This document shows, one piece after another, positions 8,505 through 18,239 of a stretch of DNA of 53,952 bases (position 1 is the first letter of the stretch; each line of letters begins with the position of its first letter). Under the pieces are notes generated by a model, which saw only the letters and a list, made by a program, of their open reading frames with translations, searched no databases and had not been told where the DNA came from. Position numbers and translations under genes: made by a program. The stretch is from Alteromonadaceae bacterium (GTDB lineage: Bacteria; Pseudomonadota; Gammaproteobacteria; Enterobacterales; Alteromonadaceae), in contig JABSOI010000042.1 of NCBI GenBank assembly GCA_013216015.1, forward strand, positions 1 to 53,952, given 5' to 3'.

Positions 8505-9935
8505 ATGGCGATATTAAATAAAGAAAAGCTTAAAAAGTTAAAGCATAAAGCAAATGATTTACTTAATCGTACCTTAGACCAACATGTAACTTTGGCGGTT
8601 ACAGGCTTGAGTCGAAGTGGTAAAACTGCTTTTATAACCTCATTTGTTAATCAATTAATAAATGAAGGCAATGGTTCTTCGCTGAATTTTTTTAATCCTG
8701 TTCATCAAGGACGATTTATTGCGGCGAAAAGAGTACCACAGAAAAATTTTCATATTGGTCGATTTAATTATGACCGTTCTATTGGTTCCTTTTGTGAGGA
8801 CCCGCCAGCTTGGCCGGAGCCAACGCAAGGCATAAGTGAATTAAGGCTTGCTATCAGGTATCAACCTAAAGAATCTTTGTTAAAATACGCAACAGATACC
8901 GCTACTTTATATTTGGATATTTCAGATTATCCGGGTGAATGGTTGCTTGATTTACCCATGTTAAATCAAACGTTTGAAGAATGGTCAGAACAAACGATTC
9001 AACTTTTATCCCAATCTCCCCGTTATGAATTTTCGCAAAAATTTATTGAAAAAATAAATGAAATAGACCCGTTCCAACCTGCCTGTGAAGATTTATTAGC
9101 TCAATTGTCGGAAGAATATACTGAGTTATTATTACATTTTCGCTACAAACTTGGGTTATCTGTAATTCAACCCGGACGCTTTATTCTACCCGCTGAACTT
9201 GCACAAGCGCCTATTCTGCAATTTATACCATACTCAGGATTCAATAAAATTGATGCAAATGCCTATCAAAATGCATCTGATGATACATTTATAGGCATGT
9301 TACGTGCGCGATTCATTGAATATAAAGAACGAGTGGTGAGAAAATTTTATAAAGAACATTTTATTAATTTTGACCGGCAAATTGTCTTGGCTGATTGTTT
9401 GACACCCTTAAATAATGGTCCTGATAGTTTTGCTGATTTACAACAAGCCATTACGATGATTCTAGAAAGTTTTAGCTATGGCAAATCGAGCTTATTTTCT
9501 CGACTGTTTTCACCTAAAATTGACAAGTTATTATTTGCAGCGACAAAAGCTGATCACGTTACCCCTGAACAACATGAACACCTGGTTTCTTTATTGAATC
9601 AATTAGTTTATCAAACTAAACATCAGTTGAATTATGACTCCATAGAAATGAAAACCTTAGCTGTAGCTTCAGTAAAAGCAACCAAAACGGGAAAAACTCA
9701 ACATAAAGGTGCTTCGGTACCTGTAATACAAGGGCGATGTTTAGAAAGTGGTGAAACAATTACTGTTTTTCCTGGCTCTGTACCTGATAAGTTACCTAAT
9801 GATGAATTTTGGCAAAACAGTGGTTTTAATTTTATAGCCTTTGCTCCTCAACAGTCTATAGCAGAACATGAATGTTTACCTCATTTACGGATTGATCAAG
9901 CAATGCAATTTTTACTGGGAGATAAAATGAAATGA
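8505..9935 (+). CDS. ycjX: YcjX family P-loop ATPase
   Basis: This 476-residue YcjX-like protein (DUF463) has a P-loop GLSRSGKT at residues 34-41. A family-typical WPEPTQGISELRLAIRY segment and a LDISDYPGEWLLDLP Walker-B-like stretch follow. In E. coli ycjX and ycjF lie next to psp genes and belong to the PspF regulon; the biochemical role is poorly known. Here the gene follows pspABC after a terminator and a sigma70-like promoter, and overlaps ycjF by four bases. RBS TAGGGA lies upstream of the ATG. Confidence 0.9.
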   Translation: MAILNKEKLKKLKHKANDLLNRTLDQHVTLAVTGLSRSGKTAFITSFVNQLINEGNGSSLNFFNPVHQGRFIAAKRVPQKNFHIGRFNYDRSIGSFCEDPPAWPEPTQGISELRLAIRYQPKESLLKYATDTATLYLDISDYPGEWLLDLPMLNQTFEEWSEQTIQLLSQSPRYEFSQKFIEKINEIDPFQPACEDLLAQLSEEYTELLLHFRYKLGLSVIQPGRFILPAELAQAPILQFIPYSGFNKIDANAYQNASDDTFIGMLRARFIEYKERVVRKFYKEHFINFDRQIVLADCLTPLNNGPDSFADLQQAITMILESFSYGKSSLFSRLFSPKIDKLLFAATKADHVTPEQHEHLVSLLNQLVYQTKHQLNYDSIEMKTLAVASVKATKTGKTQHKGASVPVIQGRCLESGETITVFPGSVPDKLPNDEFWQNSGFNFIAFAPQQSIAEHECLPHLRIDQAMQFLLGDKMK

Positions 9936-11062
9936 AACAAGAACACTCTCAAATAAAAGAAAAACCCCAAATGAAAGAGAAATATCAACAACAAATATTA
10001 TTTGATGAAGATGAAGGTGTTGATGAATCCAAAAATTTAAATATTCTTGAACATCAAGTGATTTTTGACAATGAAGAATGGCAAAAAGAAGAGCTGGACT
10101 TCAATGAAAATGATGACATTGAGGATGAAAAATCTCGTCCTCATTGGTTATGGCGAATAATATTAGCGTTGTTTTCTGTATTGGTGGTTATTGAGGCGTT
10201 CGAGTTTTTTACGATTGGTTTTTCTGAATCTCCAATTATCACGAGTCTTTACGCGGCATTATTGTTTTGTATTAGCTTGATTGCCGGAACAACTCTTATA
10301 AAAGAAATCTCAGGTTTACGAAAATTTAAGCATCAACAACAATTGCAACTGCAAGCTAAAGCCGTATTTACTGAAGAACATCATATAAGCGCACAGGAAC
10401 TATGCGATAAAATATCAAAACAATTACCATGCGATTTAATGTCGGAACAAGAACAACAATGGTCTGATGTCGTTGGTATAAATAAAGCGGATTATAGTGA
10501 TAAAGAACTTTTGCACCTTTATTCACGATTAGTTTTATCAAAGGTTGATCAGAAAGCTATGGCTGAAATAGCCAAATTTTCTACTGAGTCTGTAGTCCTC
10601 GTGGCCCTTAGCCCAATAGCAATTGTCGATATGGCGTTAATATTGTGGCGCAACCTGCGGATGATAAACAAAATAACAGGTTTATACGGTTTGAAATTGG
10701 GCTATTGGAGTCGAATTAAATTAATAAAACAAGTGTTTGTTAATATGGTTTACGCGGGCGCAACTGAATTAATCGCAGACTTTGGTACTGATTTAATTGG
10801 TGCAGACTTGTTAGGTAAATTATCTGGTCGTTTAGCACAAGGCTTAGGCGCTGGAATGTTAACTGCTCGATTAGGGTTGAAAACTATGAAATTATGCCGT
10901 CCGATACCTTTTGATCCCCCATCTCAAAATGCAAAAAGCCAAAATAATTTATCTTCTAATAATAAGTTTTGTGGTAATGAAGCACCAAAACTCAGTCATA
11001 TACGCAAAGAAATATTTGTTCAGGTAAAGCAACTATTAAGCAAAACATCCCATAGAGTATAA
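9932..11062 (+). CDS. ycjF: YcjF family inner-membrane protein (TIGR01620/DUF697 type)
   Basis: This 376-residue protein starts with a strongly charged cytoplasmic region (about residues 1-68). Two adjacent membrane helices follow (about 71-92 and 100-121), then a soluble DUF697-like C-terminal half with ALSPIAIVDMALILWRNLRM. The ATG overlaps the ycjX stop (ATGA), so the two are translationally coupled. Gene order pspABC-ycjX-ycjF-tyrR matches the enterobacterial arrangement. Function is unknown beyond membership of the envelope-stress regulon in E. coli. Confidence 0.88.
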   Translation: MKQEHSQIKEKPQMKEKYQQQILFDEDEGVDESKNLNILEHQVIFDNEEWQKEELDFNENDDIEDEKSRPHWLWRIILALFSVLVVIEAFEFFTIGFSESPIITSLYAALLFCISLIAGTTLIKEISGLRKFKHQQQLQLQAKAVFTEEHHISAQELCDKISKQLPCDLMSEQEQQWSDVVGINKADYSDKELLHLYSRLVLSKVDQKAMAEIAKFSTESVVLVALSPIAIVDMALILWRNLRMINKITGLYGLKLGYWSRIKLIKQVFVNMVYAGATELIADFGTDLIGADLLGKLSGRLAQGLGAGMLTARLGLKTMKLCRPIPFDPPSQNAKSQNNLSSNNKFCGNEAPKLSHIRKEIFVQVKQLLSKTSHRV

Positions 11063-11143
11063 GTAATTTGGGTACAAAAGAATAAAAAGTCAAGTTAAAA
11101 CAGTTTATTGGTTACAATATTCCATAAATATGGATGTTTATAT

Positions 11144-11170
11144 AAGCCTATTGATTAAATAGGCTTTTTT
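11144..11170 (+). terminator. Rho-independent terminator after ycjF
   Basis: AAGCCTATT and AATAGGCTT form a perfect 9-bp stem around the loop GATTA, followed by a T run. It lies between ycjF and the tyrR regulatory region. Confidence 0.85.
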
Positions 11171-11174
11171 AAAT

Positions 11175-11192
11175 TGTACAAATTAGTTTACA
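11175..11192. promoter_or_regulatory. TyrR box upstream of tyrR
   Basis: TGTACA-AATTAG-TTTACA differs at one half-site base from the published TyrR box TGTAAA-N6-TTTACA. It lies 38 bases before the tyrR start. Autorepression of tyrR is known in E. coli, so an operator here is expected. Confidence 0.65.
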
Positions 11193-11229
11193 ATGGGTCT
11201 ATTAATTCGAAAAATAAAGGTATAAATGA

Positions 11230-12768
11230 ATGCGTTTAGAAATTGAATGTCAAGATCGAGTTGGTATAGCTCAAAAAGTCTTGGGGATTTTTGTTGAGCA
11301 TGAAATTAATCTTCGTGGTATTGAGTTAAAACAACCGGGTATAATTTTTGTAAATATTAAAGATCTTGATTTTTCTGAACTACAGACCTTTATGCCGCAA
11401 TTACGTTTACTTGAAGGTGTAATAGATGTAAAAACTGCACCATATATGCCGTCAGAGCGCGAGCATAATGAACTTACTACTCTAGTTAAAACCTTTCCGG
11501 ATCCTTTTATTTCTATTGACACAAAAGGTAATGTTCGCATCGTTAATAATAGTGCTGCGGCCATTATTGGTAGCACGGAAAATTCAATTGTTGGAGTTCA
11601 TATCAGTACCTGGTTAAAAGGGTTTAATTTTAACCGTTGGTTAGACGGTGTAGAAGTACTGGCACAAACAAGACGATTAAAATTTCAGGATGATGATTTT
11701 GTCGCAGATATAATGCCGATTCATGTTTCTGGAGGAAGTGAAAAACAAGTTCTTGCCGGGGCAGTGCTTATTTTGAAATCAGAAGCCCGTTTAGGACAGC
11801 AAGTAAGCGCATTTAAACAAGTAAATGAAAATAGTTTTGCGGGTATACAGGCAAATAGTGGTGCTATGCGAAAAGTCATTCGTGAAGCGAAGCGAATGTC
11901 ATTACTGGAGTCTTCTATACTTATTATTGGCGAAACTGGTACCGGGAAGGAATTATTTGCACGTGCATGCCACGAGGCCAGTGATCGAGAAGATAAGCCT
12001 TTTATGACACTAAGTTGTGCCACTTTACCTGACGACGCCGCAGAGTCTGAATTATTTGGTGGCGGAGCAAATAACAAGCGCGGGTTGTTCGAGCTGGCAA
12101 ATGACGGCACTATTTTTCTTGATGAAGTCGGTGAAATGTCTCCAAAATTGCAAACAAAACTTTTACGGGTGATTCAAGATGGAAAATTTCGTCGGATTAA
12201 TGATGAAGAAGAAATTAATGTCAATGTACGTATCGTAAGCTCGACCAATAAAGACTTACTGCATATGGTTTCAGTCGGCGAGTTTAGAGAAGATTTATAT
12301 TATCGGTTAAATGTTTTGGGGTTGAATATACCATCTCTAAGAGAGCGACGGTCTGACATTATTCCATTAGCCGAGTTTTTTGTTGCAAATTTTTCTCCTC
12401 GTGTAGGTAAACATAGTGTTGTTTTGTCTGATGATTGTCGCGAATTTATTGAACATTATCCCTGGCCTGGAAATGTTCGACAATTAGAGAATGTTTTTAT
12501 TCGTGCAATATCCTTAATGGAAGGCAATATTGTCATGACTGAGCATTTGCAGCTTCCGGCTTATACCCGGGAACATGGCTATTTAGAGCAAGAGTTTGAA
12601 GGAACGCTTGATGCGGCGGTGAAAACCTATGAATCTGACTTATTAAGAAAATTGTATCCAGCCTACCCAAGTAGTCGTTTGTTAGGAAAAAAACTAGGAT
12701 TAAGTCACACCGCAATTGCTAATAAATTACGTGATTATGATATTAATAAAAAAACAGTAAAGATTTAA
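11230..12768 (+). CDS. tyrR: Aromatic amino acid regulator TyrR
   Basis: This 512-residue regulator contains an N-terminal ACT domain (about residues 1-70), a PAS domain (about 79-180), an AAA+ module with Walker A GETGTGKE (234-241), and a C-terminal Fis-type helix-turn-helix (about 465-505). The GAFTGA loop needed to activate sigma54 RNA polymerase is missing: ELFGGGANNKRGLFE stands there. This fits TyrR, which acts with sigma70. It binds tyrosine, phenylalanine and tryptophan and controls their synthesis, transport and, in marine gammaproteobacteria, degradation. Two tyrosine-catabolism genes lie directly downstream. A TyrR box precedes it. Confidence 0.95.
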   Translation: MRLEIECQDRVGIAQKVLGIFVEHEINLRGIELKQPGIIFVNIKDLDFSELQTFMPQLRLLEGVIDVKTAPYMPSEREHNELTTLVKTFPDPFISIDTKGNVRIVNNSAAAIIGSTENSIVGVHISTWLKGFNFNRWLDGVEVLAQTRRLKFQDDDFVADIMPIHVSGGSEKQVLAGAVLILKSEARLGQQVSAFKQVNENSFAGIQANSGAMRKVIREAKRMSLLESSILIIGETGTGKELFARACHEASDREDKPFMTLSCATLPDDAAESELFGGGANNKRGLFELANDGTIFLDEVGEMSPKLQTKLLRVIQDGKFRRINDEEEINVNVRIVSSTNKDLLHMVSVGEFREDLYYRLNVLGLNIPSLRERRSDIIPLAEFFVANFSPRVGKHSVVLSDDCREFIEHYPWPGNVRQLENVFIRAISLMEGNIVMTEHLQLPAYTREHGYLEQEFEGTLDAAVKTYESDLLRKLYPAYPSSRLLGKKLGLSHTAIANKLRDYDINKKTVKI

Positions 12769-12827
12769 TTAGTTGAATTGCTATTATCTATCCCAAGTCG
12801 TTTTTGCAAAAATACGTTATGTTATAA

Positions 12828-12853
12828 AGATCACTTGTAAAGATCACTTGTAA
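12828..12853. repeat. Two tandem copies of a 13-bp repeat
   Basis: AGATCACTTGTAA occurs twice head to tail in the gap between tyrR and the fumarylacetoacetate hydrolase gene. It resembles half of a TyrR box (TGTAA) but does not satisfy the full consensus, so its role is undecided. Confidence 0.6.
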
Positions 12854-13042
12854 AGATAAGAAGACAAAGTTGGCTATAGTTATTATTCATTAAACCTTCT
12901 GTTTTCTATGCACAATGCCGTAAGATTCAATTTATATTTTCGAAGAAAACAAGTTTCTTTAAAAACCTAACAAATATGTTTCAGCTATCGCTTGGTGCAT
13001 ATTTTTACAGTATTAGGTTTCTTAACTTATTAAGGTCTTATA

Positions 13043-14032
13043 ATGAAGTTAGCAACATTAAAAAATAACACCCGTGACGGACAACTTGTCGTTGTTAGTC
13101 GTGATTTGGCAAAAGCTGTTGTAGTAAGTGATATTGCCCTTACATTGCAAGCCGCGTTAGATAATTGGGCAGGGATTTCACCTAAACTAAATGAAGTATA
13201 TCAAGCGCTTAATGATGGTTCATTAGATAACACCATCACTTTCGAACAAAGTGCGTGTGAATCTCCATTACCAAGAGCCTACCAATGGGCTGATGGTAGT
13301 GCTTATGTTAATCACGTTGAGCTTGTTCGCAAGGCGCGTAATGCAGAAATGCCAGCAAGCTTCTGGACAGATCCTTTGATGTATCAAGGGGGCTCTGATT
13401 CATTTATTGGTCCTCGTGATGATATAGCAACCGCTTCAGAAGATTACGGTATTGATTTTGAATCAGAAGTAGCAGTGATCACTGATGATGTTCCAATGGG
13501 TGCTTCGGTTGCTCAAACTGCAGAGCACATTAAATTACTTATGTTAGTTAATGATGTCTCTTTACGTAATTTGATCCCTGCGGAATTAGGCAAAGGCTTT
13601 GGTTTCTTCGGCAGTAAACCTTCAAGTTCATTTTCTCCTGTAGCTATAACACCCGATGAACTTGGTGAAGCGTGGGATGGGTGCAAATTACATTTACCTT
13701 TAACTACTCATTTAAACAACGAACTATTTGGACAGCCTAACTGTGGCGTTGACATGACTTTTGATTTTCCGACAATTGTTGCTCATGCGGCTAAAACACG
13801 TCCGTTGTCTGCTGGTTGTGTTGTTGGTTCGGGTACTATTTCAAATTATGACCGCTCTGCGGGTTCAAGTTGTCTGGCTGAAAAACGTATGTTGGAAATT
13901 GTAGCTGATGGCAAACCAACTACATCATTCATGAAGTTTGGAGATACCGTACGTATTGAAATGTTTGATGCGAATGGCGATAGTATTTTTGGCGCTATTG
14001 ATCAAAAAGTTGTTCAATACATCCCAAAATAA
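13043..14032 (+). CDS. Fumarylacetoacetate hydrolase family protein
   Basis: This 329-residue FAH-superfamily hydrolase would split fumarylacetoacetate to fumarate and acetoacetate at the end of tyrosine/homogentisate breakdown. The C-terminal FAH domain includes the acidic metal-binding region DFESEVAVITDDVPMGA and the GKGFGFFGSKPSSSFSPVAI segment. It is the short bacterial form rather than the roughly 420-residue fungal/animal form. The start ATG follows TAAGG. It sits 37 bp before maleylacetoacetate isomerase, giving the last two steps of the pathway in one unit beside TyrR. The earlier enzymes (HppD, HmgA) are not in this window. Confidence 0.88.
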   Translation: MKLATLKNNTRDGQLVVVSRDLAKAVVVSDIALTLQAALDNWAGISPKLNEVYQALNDGSLDNTITFEQSACESPLPRAYQWADGSAYVNHVELVRKARNAEMPASFWTDPLMYQGGSDSFIGPRDDIATASEDYGIDFESEVAVITDDVPMGASVAQTAEHIKLLMLVNDVSLRNLIPAELGKGFGFFGSKPSSSFSPVAITPDELGEAWDGCKLHLPLTTHLNNELFGQPNCGVDMTFDFPTIVAHAAKTRPLSAGCVVGSGTISNYDRSAGSSCLAEKRMLEIVADGKPTTSFMKFGDTVRIEMFDANGDSIFGAIDQKVVQYIPK

Positions 14033-14069
14033 ACAGTTAGTTAACTAAACACTCATTAAGGTTAGTAAT

Positions 14070-14723
14070 ATGAAACTATACGGTTATTGGCGTTCTTCCG
14101 CGGCTTATAGGGTTCGTATAGCCTTGCATCTTAAAGGAATTGAGTTTGAATCAATACCTGTGCATTTGGTTAAAAATGGTGGAGAGCAACATAAAGACGA
14201 ATATGTTGCTTTAAATTCATCACATTTGGTTCCTACGTTAGTTGATAAAATAGATGAAAATAGTGAAGTGGTTCTAAATCAATCTATTGCAATTATCGAT
14301 TATCTAGACGCTAAATTTACACAAATGCCATTGTATCCTGAAACTTTAACTGAAAGAGCGCTAGTGCAAGCGTTAAGCTTAGATATAGCGTGTGAAATAC
14401 ATCCAGTAAATAATTTACGGATACAACAATATCTGGTGAACGAATTGGGGATCAATGATGACGATAAACTTAAGTGGAGTCATCATTGGATGTCGAAGGG
14501 TTTTGCTGCTTTTGAAGCAAAACTTCAGACCACTGCCGAAAAATTTTGTTTTGGTAATACTATAACCGTTGCAGATTTATGTTTAATACCGCAAGTTTAT
14601 AATGCGATTCGCTTTGGTGTAGATATGAAGGCATATCCAATAATAAACCGTGTAGCAGAAAATTGTAATCAGCTACCGGCATTTATTGCGGCATTACCTG
14701 AAAACCAACCTGATGCTGTTTAA
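14070..14723 (+). CDS. maiA: Maleylacetoacetate isomerase (zeta-class glutathione S-transferase)
   Basis: This 217-residue GST-fold enzyme converts maleylacetoacetate to fumarylacetoacetate using glutathione. The N-terminal thioredoxin-like domain opens with MKLYGYWRSSAAYRVRIALH. The active-site motif SSAAYRVR is a common variant of the classical SSCxxRVR, with the cysteine absent and the catalytic serine kept. The segment NSSHLVPTLVD and the C-terminal helical domain follow the family pattern. It is cotranscribed with the upstream fumarylacetoacetate hydrolase gene, whose product uses its reaction product. RBS TAAGG precedes the ATG. Confidence 0.93.
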   Translation: MKLYGYWRSSAAYRVRIALHLKGIEFESIPVHLVKNGGEQHKDEYVALNSSHLVPTLVDKIDENSEVVLNQSIAIIDYLDAKFTQMPLYPETLTERALVQALSLDIACEIHPVNNLRIQQYLVNELGINDDDKLKWSHHWMSKGFAAFEAKLQTTAEKFCFGNTITVADLCLIPQVYNAIRFGVDMKAYPIINRVAENCNQLPAFIAALPENQPDAV

Positions 14724-15051
14724 TGACCTAAGTTTAAGATAATTGGTTTTGGATAATTGGTTATAATTTATTCGTGTAGTTAAATGCGTTAAAAGGTGTT
14801 ATATAGGTTTCGTTCAGAGTAGGTTTATTACTTGCTCTGCTTTATCCTAAATCGTTTGGGCCGCCATTCTTTATTTTCTATTTGATAAATAATCACTAAA
14901 GTGTAAAAAATCTTTTCAAATACCCAATAGTTAGTTGCAAGTTGACTCAAAAAGAGTTGCAATAAGGCTATACCGTTAATTGGTATTCTCTTAATTTTTT
15001 TGTTACTCACGCTTATTTTTAAACGCAAAAGGTTTCGTGTAAAAGGTAAAT
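14724..15051. other. Intergenic region between maiA and the DUF3014 gene
   Basis: This 328-bp AT-rich gap holds two direct copies of GATAATTGGTT near 14737-14762 and a TTGACT at 14942 that could be a -35 element. No clear terminator or conserved gene is seen. A minus-strand open frame here was rejected. Confidence 0.5.
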
Positions 15052-15963
15052 ATGACAAATATTGATAATTCTGAATTAGATAACCAACAAACTACAAAAC
15101 GAACGCCATTGCTTGGTATTACTGTTGGTGCATTTGCCGTAGTCGTCATTATAGCTGTTTGGTTTTATGCCTCTAAAGAGGTTGAACCAGTTAAACCTGC
15201 AATTCAGCCTAAACCAGTGCCGGTCAAGCAAGAAGTTATTACTAAAATTGAACCTCCTGAATTGGCAGTTGTTCAAGAAGCTATCGAAGAAGCTCCTGTT
15301 GCACAAGATGAAATTAAAGAGGTGGAAGTAATAGAAGTTCCTCTTCCTCTTCCAATTCTTGATGAAAGTGATGTTCTAGTACAAGAAAAACTTTCTTCGC
15401 TTACATGGCGTAAAGAGTTATTAAAATTGGTTATTAATGAAGACATGATCCGTCGTTTCGTTGTTTTTACCGATAATTTCGCACAAGGTACTTTGGCCTA
15501 CGAACACAGTCCATTTTTCTCACCGACAACCCCTTTCACCGTGGTGGAAGAAAAAACAGATAACAAGCTGGAACAATCTTATCTGTGGGATGAAAGATCA
15601 ACTAAACGATTTAGTTTATATGTTGACCTGCTGCGTACTATTGATGTTGATACGCTTGTTGAATTATATATTGAGATGAAGCCTCTTATCGATCAAGCCT
15701 ATGCTGAACTTGGTTATCCTGATGACGATTTTACTGAAATATTGCAATTAGCCATCAGCGGGGTTTTAGATATGGAAATACCTAAACAACCTTTAGAATT
15801 AATTCGACCAAGCGTTATGTACCGATATATAGATAGCGAAATAGAAGCTATGGATGATTCAGAAAAGTTATTATTGCGCTTAGGCAAAGATAATGTACTG
15901 GTGATAAAGTCGGTATTATTAGAAATCAATGAGAAACTTTCCAGACGAGTTCAAACAAATTAA
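15052..15963 (+). CDS. DUF3014 domain-containing membrane-anchored protein
   Basis: This 303-residue protein has a short cytoplasmic N-terminus, one membrane helix (about residues 19-42) and a proline/valine/glutamate-rich spacer (about 45-105) rich in PKPVPVK-like and EAPVAQ-like stretches. The globular periplasmic domain (about 110-300) resembles the DUF3014 family. The WRKELLKLVINEDMIRRFVVFTDN and HSPFFSPTTPF segments support this. The topology suggests an envelope protein anchored in the inner membrane with a spacer reaching across the periplasm. No enzymatic motif is visible and function is unknown. Confidence 0.75.
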   Translation: MTNIDNSELDNQQTTKRTPLLGITVGAFAVVVIIAVWFYASKEVEPVKPAIQPKPVPVKQEVITKIEPPELAVVQEAIEEAPVAQDEIKEVEVIEVPLPLPILDESDVLVQEKLSSLTWRKELLKLVINEDMIRRFVVFTDNFAQGTLAYEHSPFFSPTTPFTVVEEKTDNKLEQSYLWDERSTKRFSLYVDLLRTIDVDTLVELYIEMKPLIDQAYAELGYPDDDFTEILQLAISGVLDMEIPKQPLELIRPSVMYRYIDSEIEAMDDSEKLLLRLGKDNVLVIKSVLLEINEKLSRRVQTN

Positions 15964-16130
15964 AGCTTATTGTTATTCTGGCATAAAATAAGTTATAACA
16001 ATTAGCACAAGTACTAATATAAACACTAAAATAAATATCGATATTTCATCTGAATTGTTAAGGTTTAAACTCATATTTATCGGTGTTTGTGCAAAAAAAC
16101 CTCAAGAGGTTTGAATTTATTAACTATTGC

Positions 16131-16159
16131 TTGCATCCTGTCTGGGGATTAGCGATAAT
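16131..16159 (+). promoter_or_regulatory. Sigma70 promoter of ffs with GC-rich discriminator
   Basis: TTGCAT (16131-16136) and GATAAT (16154-16159) are spaced by 17 bases. A GC-rich stretch CGGCCCGC follows, typical of stable-RNA promoters under growth-rate control. The RNA gene begins about 45 bases downstream, consistent with a processed 5' leader. Confidence 0.65.
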
Positions 16160-16205
16160 TCGGCCCGCTATCGTTAATCAAGCAAATGGTTTTCGATTAG
16201 ACTCT

Positions 16206-16320
16206 ATGGTGACCCTTTCGGTCCCCTCGCAATGATACTCTGTGAACTCGGCCAGGTCCGGAAGGAAGCAACCGCAGCAGACGACTCATGTGCCGAGGTG
16301 TGGCTGTTTGGGTTGCCACC
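16206..16320 (+). ncRNA. ffs: 4.5S signal recognition particle RNA
   Basis: The diagnostic SRP domain IV motif CAGGTCCGGAAGGAAGCA is present at 16253-16270. The ends pair: GGTGACCC (16208-16215) with GGGTTGCC (16310-16317), allowing G-U pairs. This gives one long hairpin of about 115 nt, the size of gammaproteobacterial 4.5S RNA. It binds Ffh and guides cotranslational membrane targeting. Exact ends are estimated from pairing. Confidence 0.95.
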
Positions 16321-16672
16321 CAATTCCCTCATATTTTGTCATGTAAACCATAACTTCTCGTCCTTGAATCATAATCGGTCACTTTAAAAACATTGATATT
16401 AAAATACATCAAACGTTATCGTAACTTAGTGAGCATAATAAAAAGAAGTAAAGTTAAATCGTTAAAATATAATATCCAAAACTAATCAAACTATCGGCAT
16501 AAAGACGGTTGTCCATAAACTTTTAAGGGGCTGTTTTTATATATTAATAATTCCGGTGTCATTTGATGTGTTTAAAGTGTTTTGTTAAGGTACTGTTTAT
16601 ATCGATTAAATAGAAATATAAACAGAGTTGTTCTACAGGTTCGTTAAGTTTTAACAAATTTAAGGTGTAACT

Positions 16673-17755
16673 TTGCAGTCAAGATTAAACTTTTTGGATG
16701 GCCTTCGAGGCGTTGCTATTTTACTTGTTATAGCTTTCCATGCCTATTCAAGATGGCCTCATTTTGTGCCATATGGTGACGCATACCAGAACTTTCCACT
16801 GTTCAAGCTTGGCTGGGTTGGTGTAGAATTGTTTTTCTTAATATCTGGGTTTGTAATATTTATGACACTGGATAAAACAATAAATTTCAGGTTGTTTATT
16901 TATAAGCGTTGGTTGAGATTATTTCCTGCAATGCTTATTGCTACTCTATTGATCTATTTTACCGCACCTATGCTTACTGGACGTCCTGCTGGCAGTCCAG
17001 ATTTTTTAAGCTTGATCCCAGGGCTTACTTTTATAGAAACCTCATGGTGGAGTAATATATTGGGCGTAGATATAAAACCCCTTGAACGTGCGTTTTGGTC
17101 TATTTATGTAGAGTGTAAATTTTATGTAATAGCAGGATTGATCTATTTTTTTCTCGGACGAAAGTATCTTGCACCATGTTTGTTCATATTGTTTGCCGGG
17201 TCATTATCTATTTCCTTTATTTCAGGAAAAACGGATAGCCAAATTATAGATTTTACGCAATTAGTTTTCTCGGAGATGTCTTTTAGATTTTTTGGCTGGT
17301 TTTGCTCTGGCACTATTTTCTATCTGTATTATCAAACTAAAAGAGAGCACTACTTTTTGATGGCTGTTGTTGTAGCTATTTTGAGCTCAATTTTCATTGG
17401 TGGTACATCTGCTCCAATTGCGGCGTTAATGATTTCAGCATTATTTGCAGCGAGTTTAAGAGTGAGCATTATTCAACAACTGTTAACACATAGAGTTTTC
17501 ATGTTTTTTGGTTTAATTAGCTACCCGTTATATTTAATTCATGAAAATTCCATGATATCAATGGTCATGAAATTACCTGATTACCTACCATGGTTAAATA
17601 TGTTTTTTTACCCGTTTATACCCGTTGCCTTTTTGTCTCTAGTTTCGTTTTTAATCGCAACAAAATATGAAATAAAATTAAGGGGGTTTATCGAAGCTCA
17701 TAGTTTTTCAAGCCTTAATAGGCTATTTGGCAAGGGGACTAACGAACGTCACTAA
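16673..17755 (+). CDS. Acyltransferase 3 family (OafA/YrhL-type) membrane protein
   Basis: This 360-residue polytopic membrane protein starts with the family hallmark LDGLRGVAILLVIAFHAYSR, including the catalytic-type histidine in FHAY. It also has the conserved GWVGVELFFLISGFVIF segment and about ten hydrophobic helices. Such enzymes transfer acyl groups from the cytoplasm to extracytoplasmic sugars, for example O-acetylation of lipopolysaccharide or exopolysaccharide. No SGNH domain is fused at the C-terminus. The start is TTG, supported by TAAGGTG about 7 bases upstream. It is monocistronic and its acceptor cannot be told from sequence. Confidence 0.88.
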   Translation: MQSRLNFLDGLRGVAILLVIAFHAYSRWPHFVPYGDAYQNFPLFKLGWVGVELFFLISGFVIFMTLDKTINFRLFIYKRWLRLFPAMLIATLLIYFTAPMLTGRPAGSPDFLSLIPGLTFIETSWWSNILGVDIKPLERAFWSIYVECKFYVIAGLIYFFLGRKYLAPCLFILFAGSLSISFISGKTDSQIIDFTQLVFSEMSFRFFGWFCSGTIFYLYYQTKREHYFLMAVVVAILSSIFIGGTSAPIAALMISALFAASLRVSIIQQLLTHRVFMFFGLISYPLYLIHENSMISMVMKLPDYLPWLNMFFYPFIPVAFLSLVSFLIATKYEIKLRGFIEAHSFSSLNRLFGKGTNERH

Positions 17756-18239
17756 ATACTACTTTGAGGCAGTAGAATTTACCTAAATGACACTGTTTAG
17801 TGTCTTTCTGAACGGCTGTGTAGGAATTTCCTCGTATAACGTATTGATTAATCTCATCTTTAATGTAATGGATATGCCAGTTATTTCCAAGTTGTCTGGG
17901 TATGTAACAGTGGTAATGAGAATGGATTCAGAAAAACATTTTAAAAACTGAAAAGCCCATTTAACATTTTACCGCTTAAGTCTACTTTATTTAGTTAAAA
18001 CTGATATGTTAACAATGTTATTTAATGGAGGAGATATGTAATTAAAAAATATATGTTAACGCTAACCGTTGACAGTTTACATGTAACATATTACTTTCAT
18101 TTTAGTTCAAAACATATGCCAGAGATTATGCCATGTTGATTACGTGGAATTAACCTCCAATACTCATTGATTATTGTTTATTCTTTATTGATTGAATGCA
18201 TTAAGTTTGTTTGGTTTCTATAAAGGTGGTCAGGTTTAC
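17756..18239. other. Regulatory gap upstream of the halogenase gene
   Basis: This 484-bp AT-rich region contains one LacI-type palindrome at 18054-18067 and no supported gene. It marks the boundary between core genes on the left and the polysaccharide locus on the right. Confidence 0.6.
18054..18067. promoter_or_regulatory. LacI-type operator, site 1 (upstream of halogenase)
   Basis: TGTTAACGCTAACC matches the locus-wide palindrome TGTTARCGYTAACA at 13 of 14 positions and lies about 170 bp before the halogenase start. Confidence 0.65.

Noticed and set aside
12828-13042. TyrR box upstream of the fumarylacetoacetate hydrolase gene
   Set aside because: TGTAAAGATCACTTGTAA keeps the left half but matches the right half at only three of six bases and lacks the key C.
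14828-15058. Minus-strand 76-residue open frame
   Set aside because: It overlaps the start of the DUF3014 gene, has no recognisable family and no clear ribosome-binding site.
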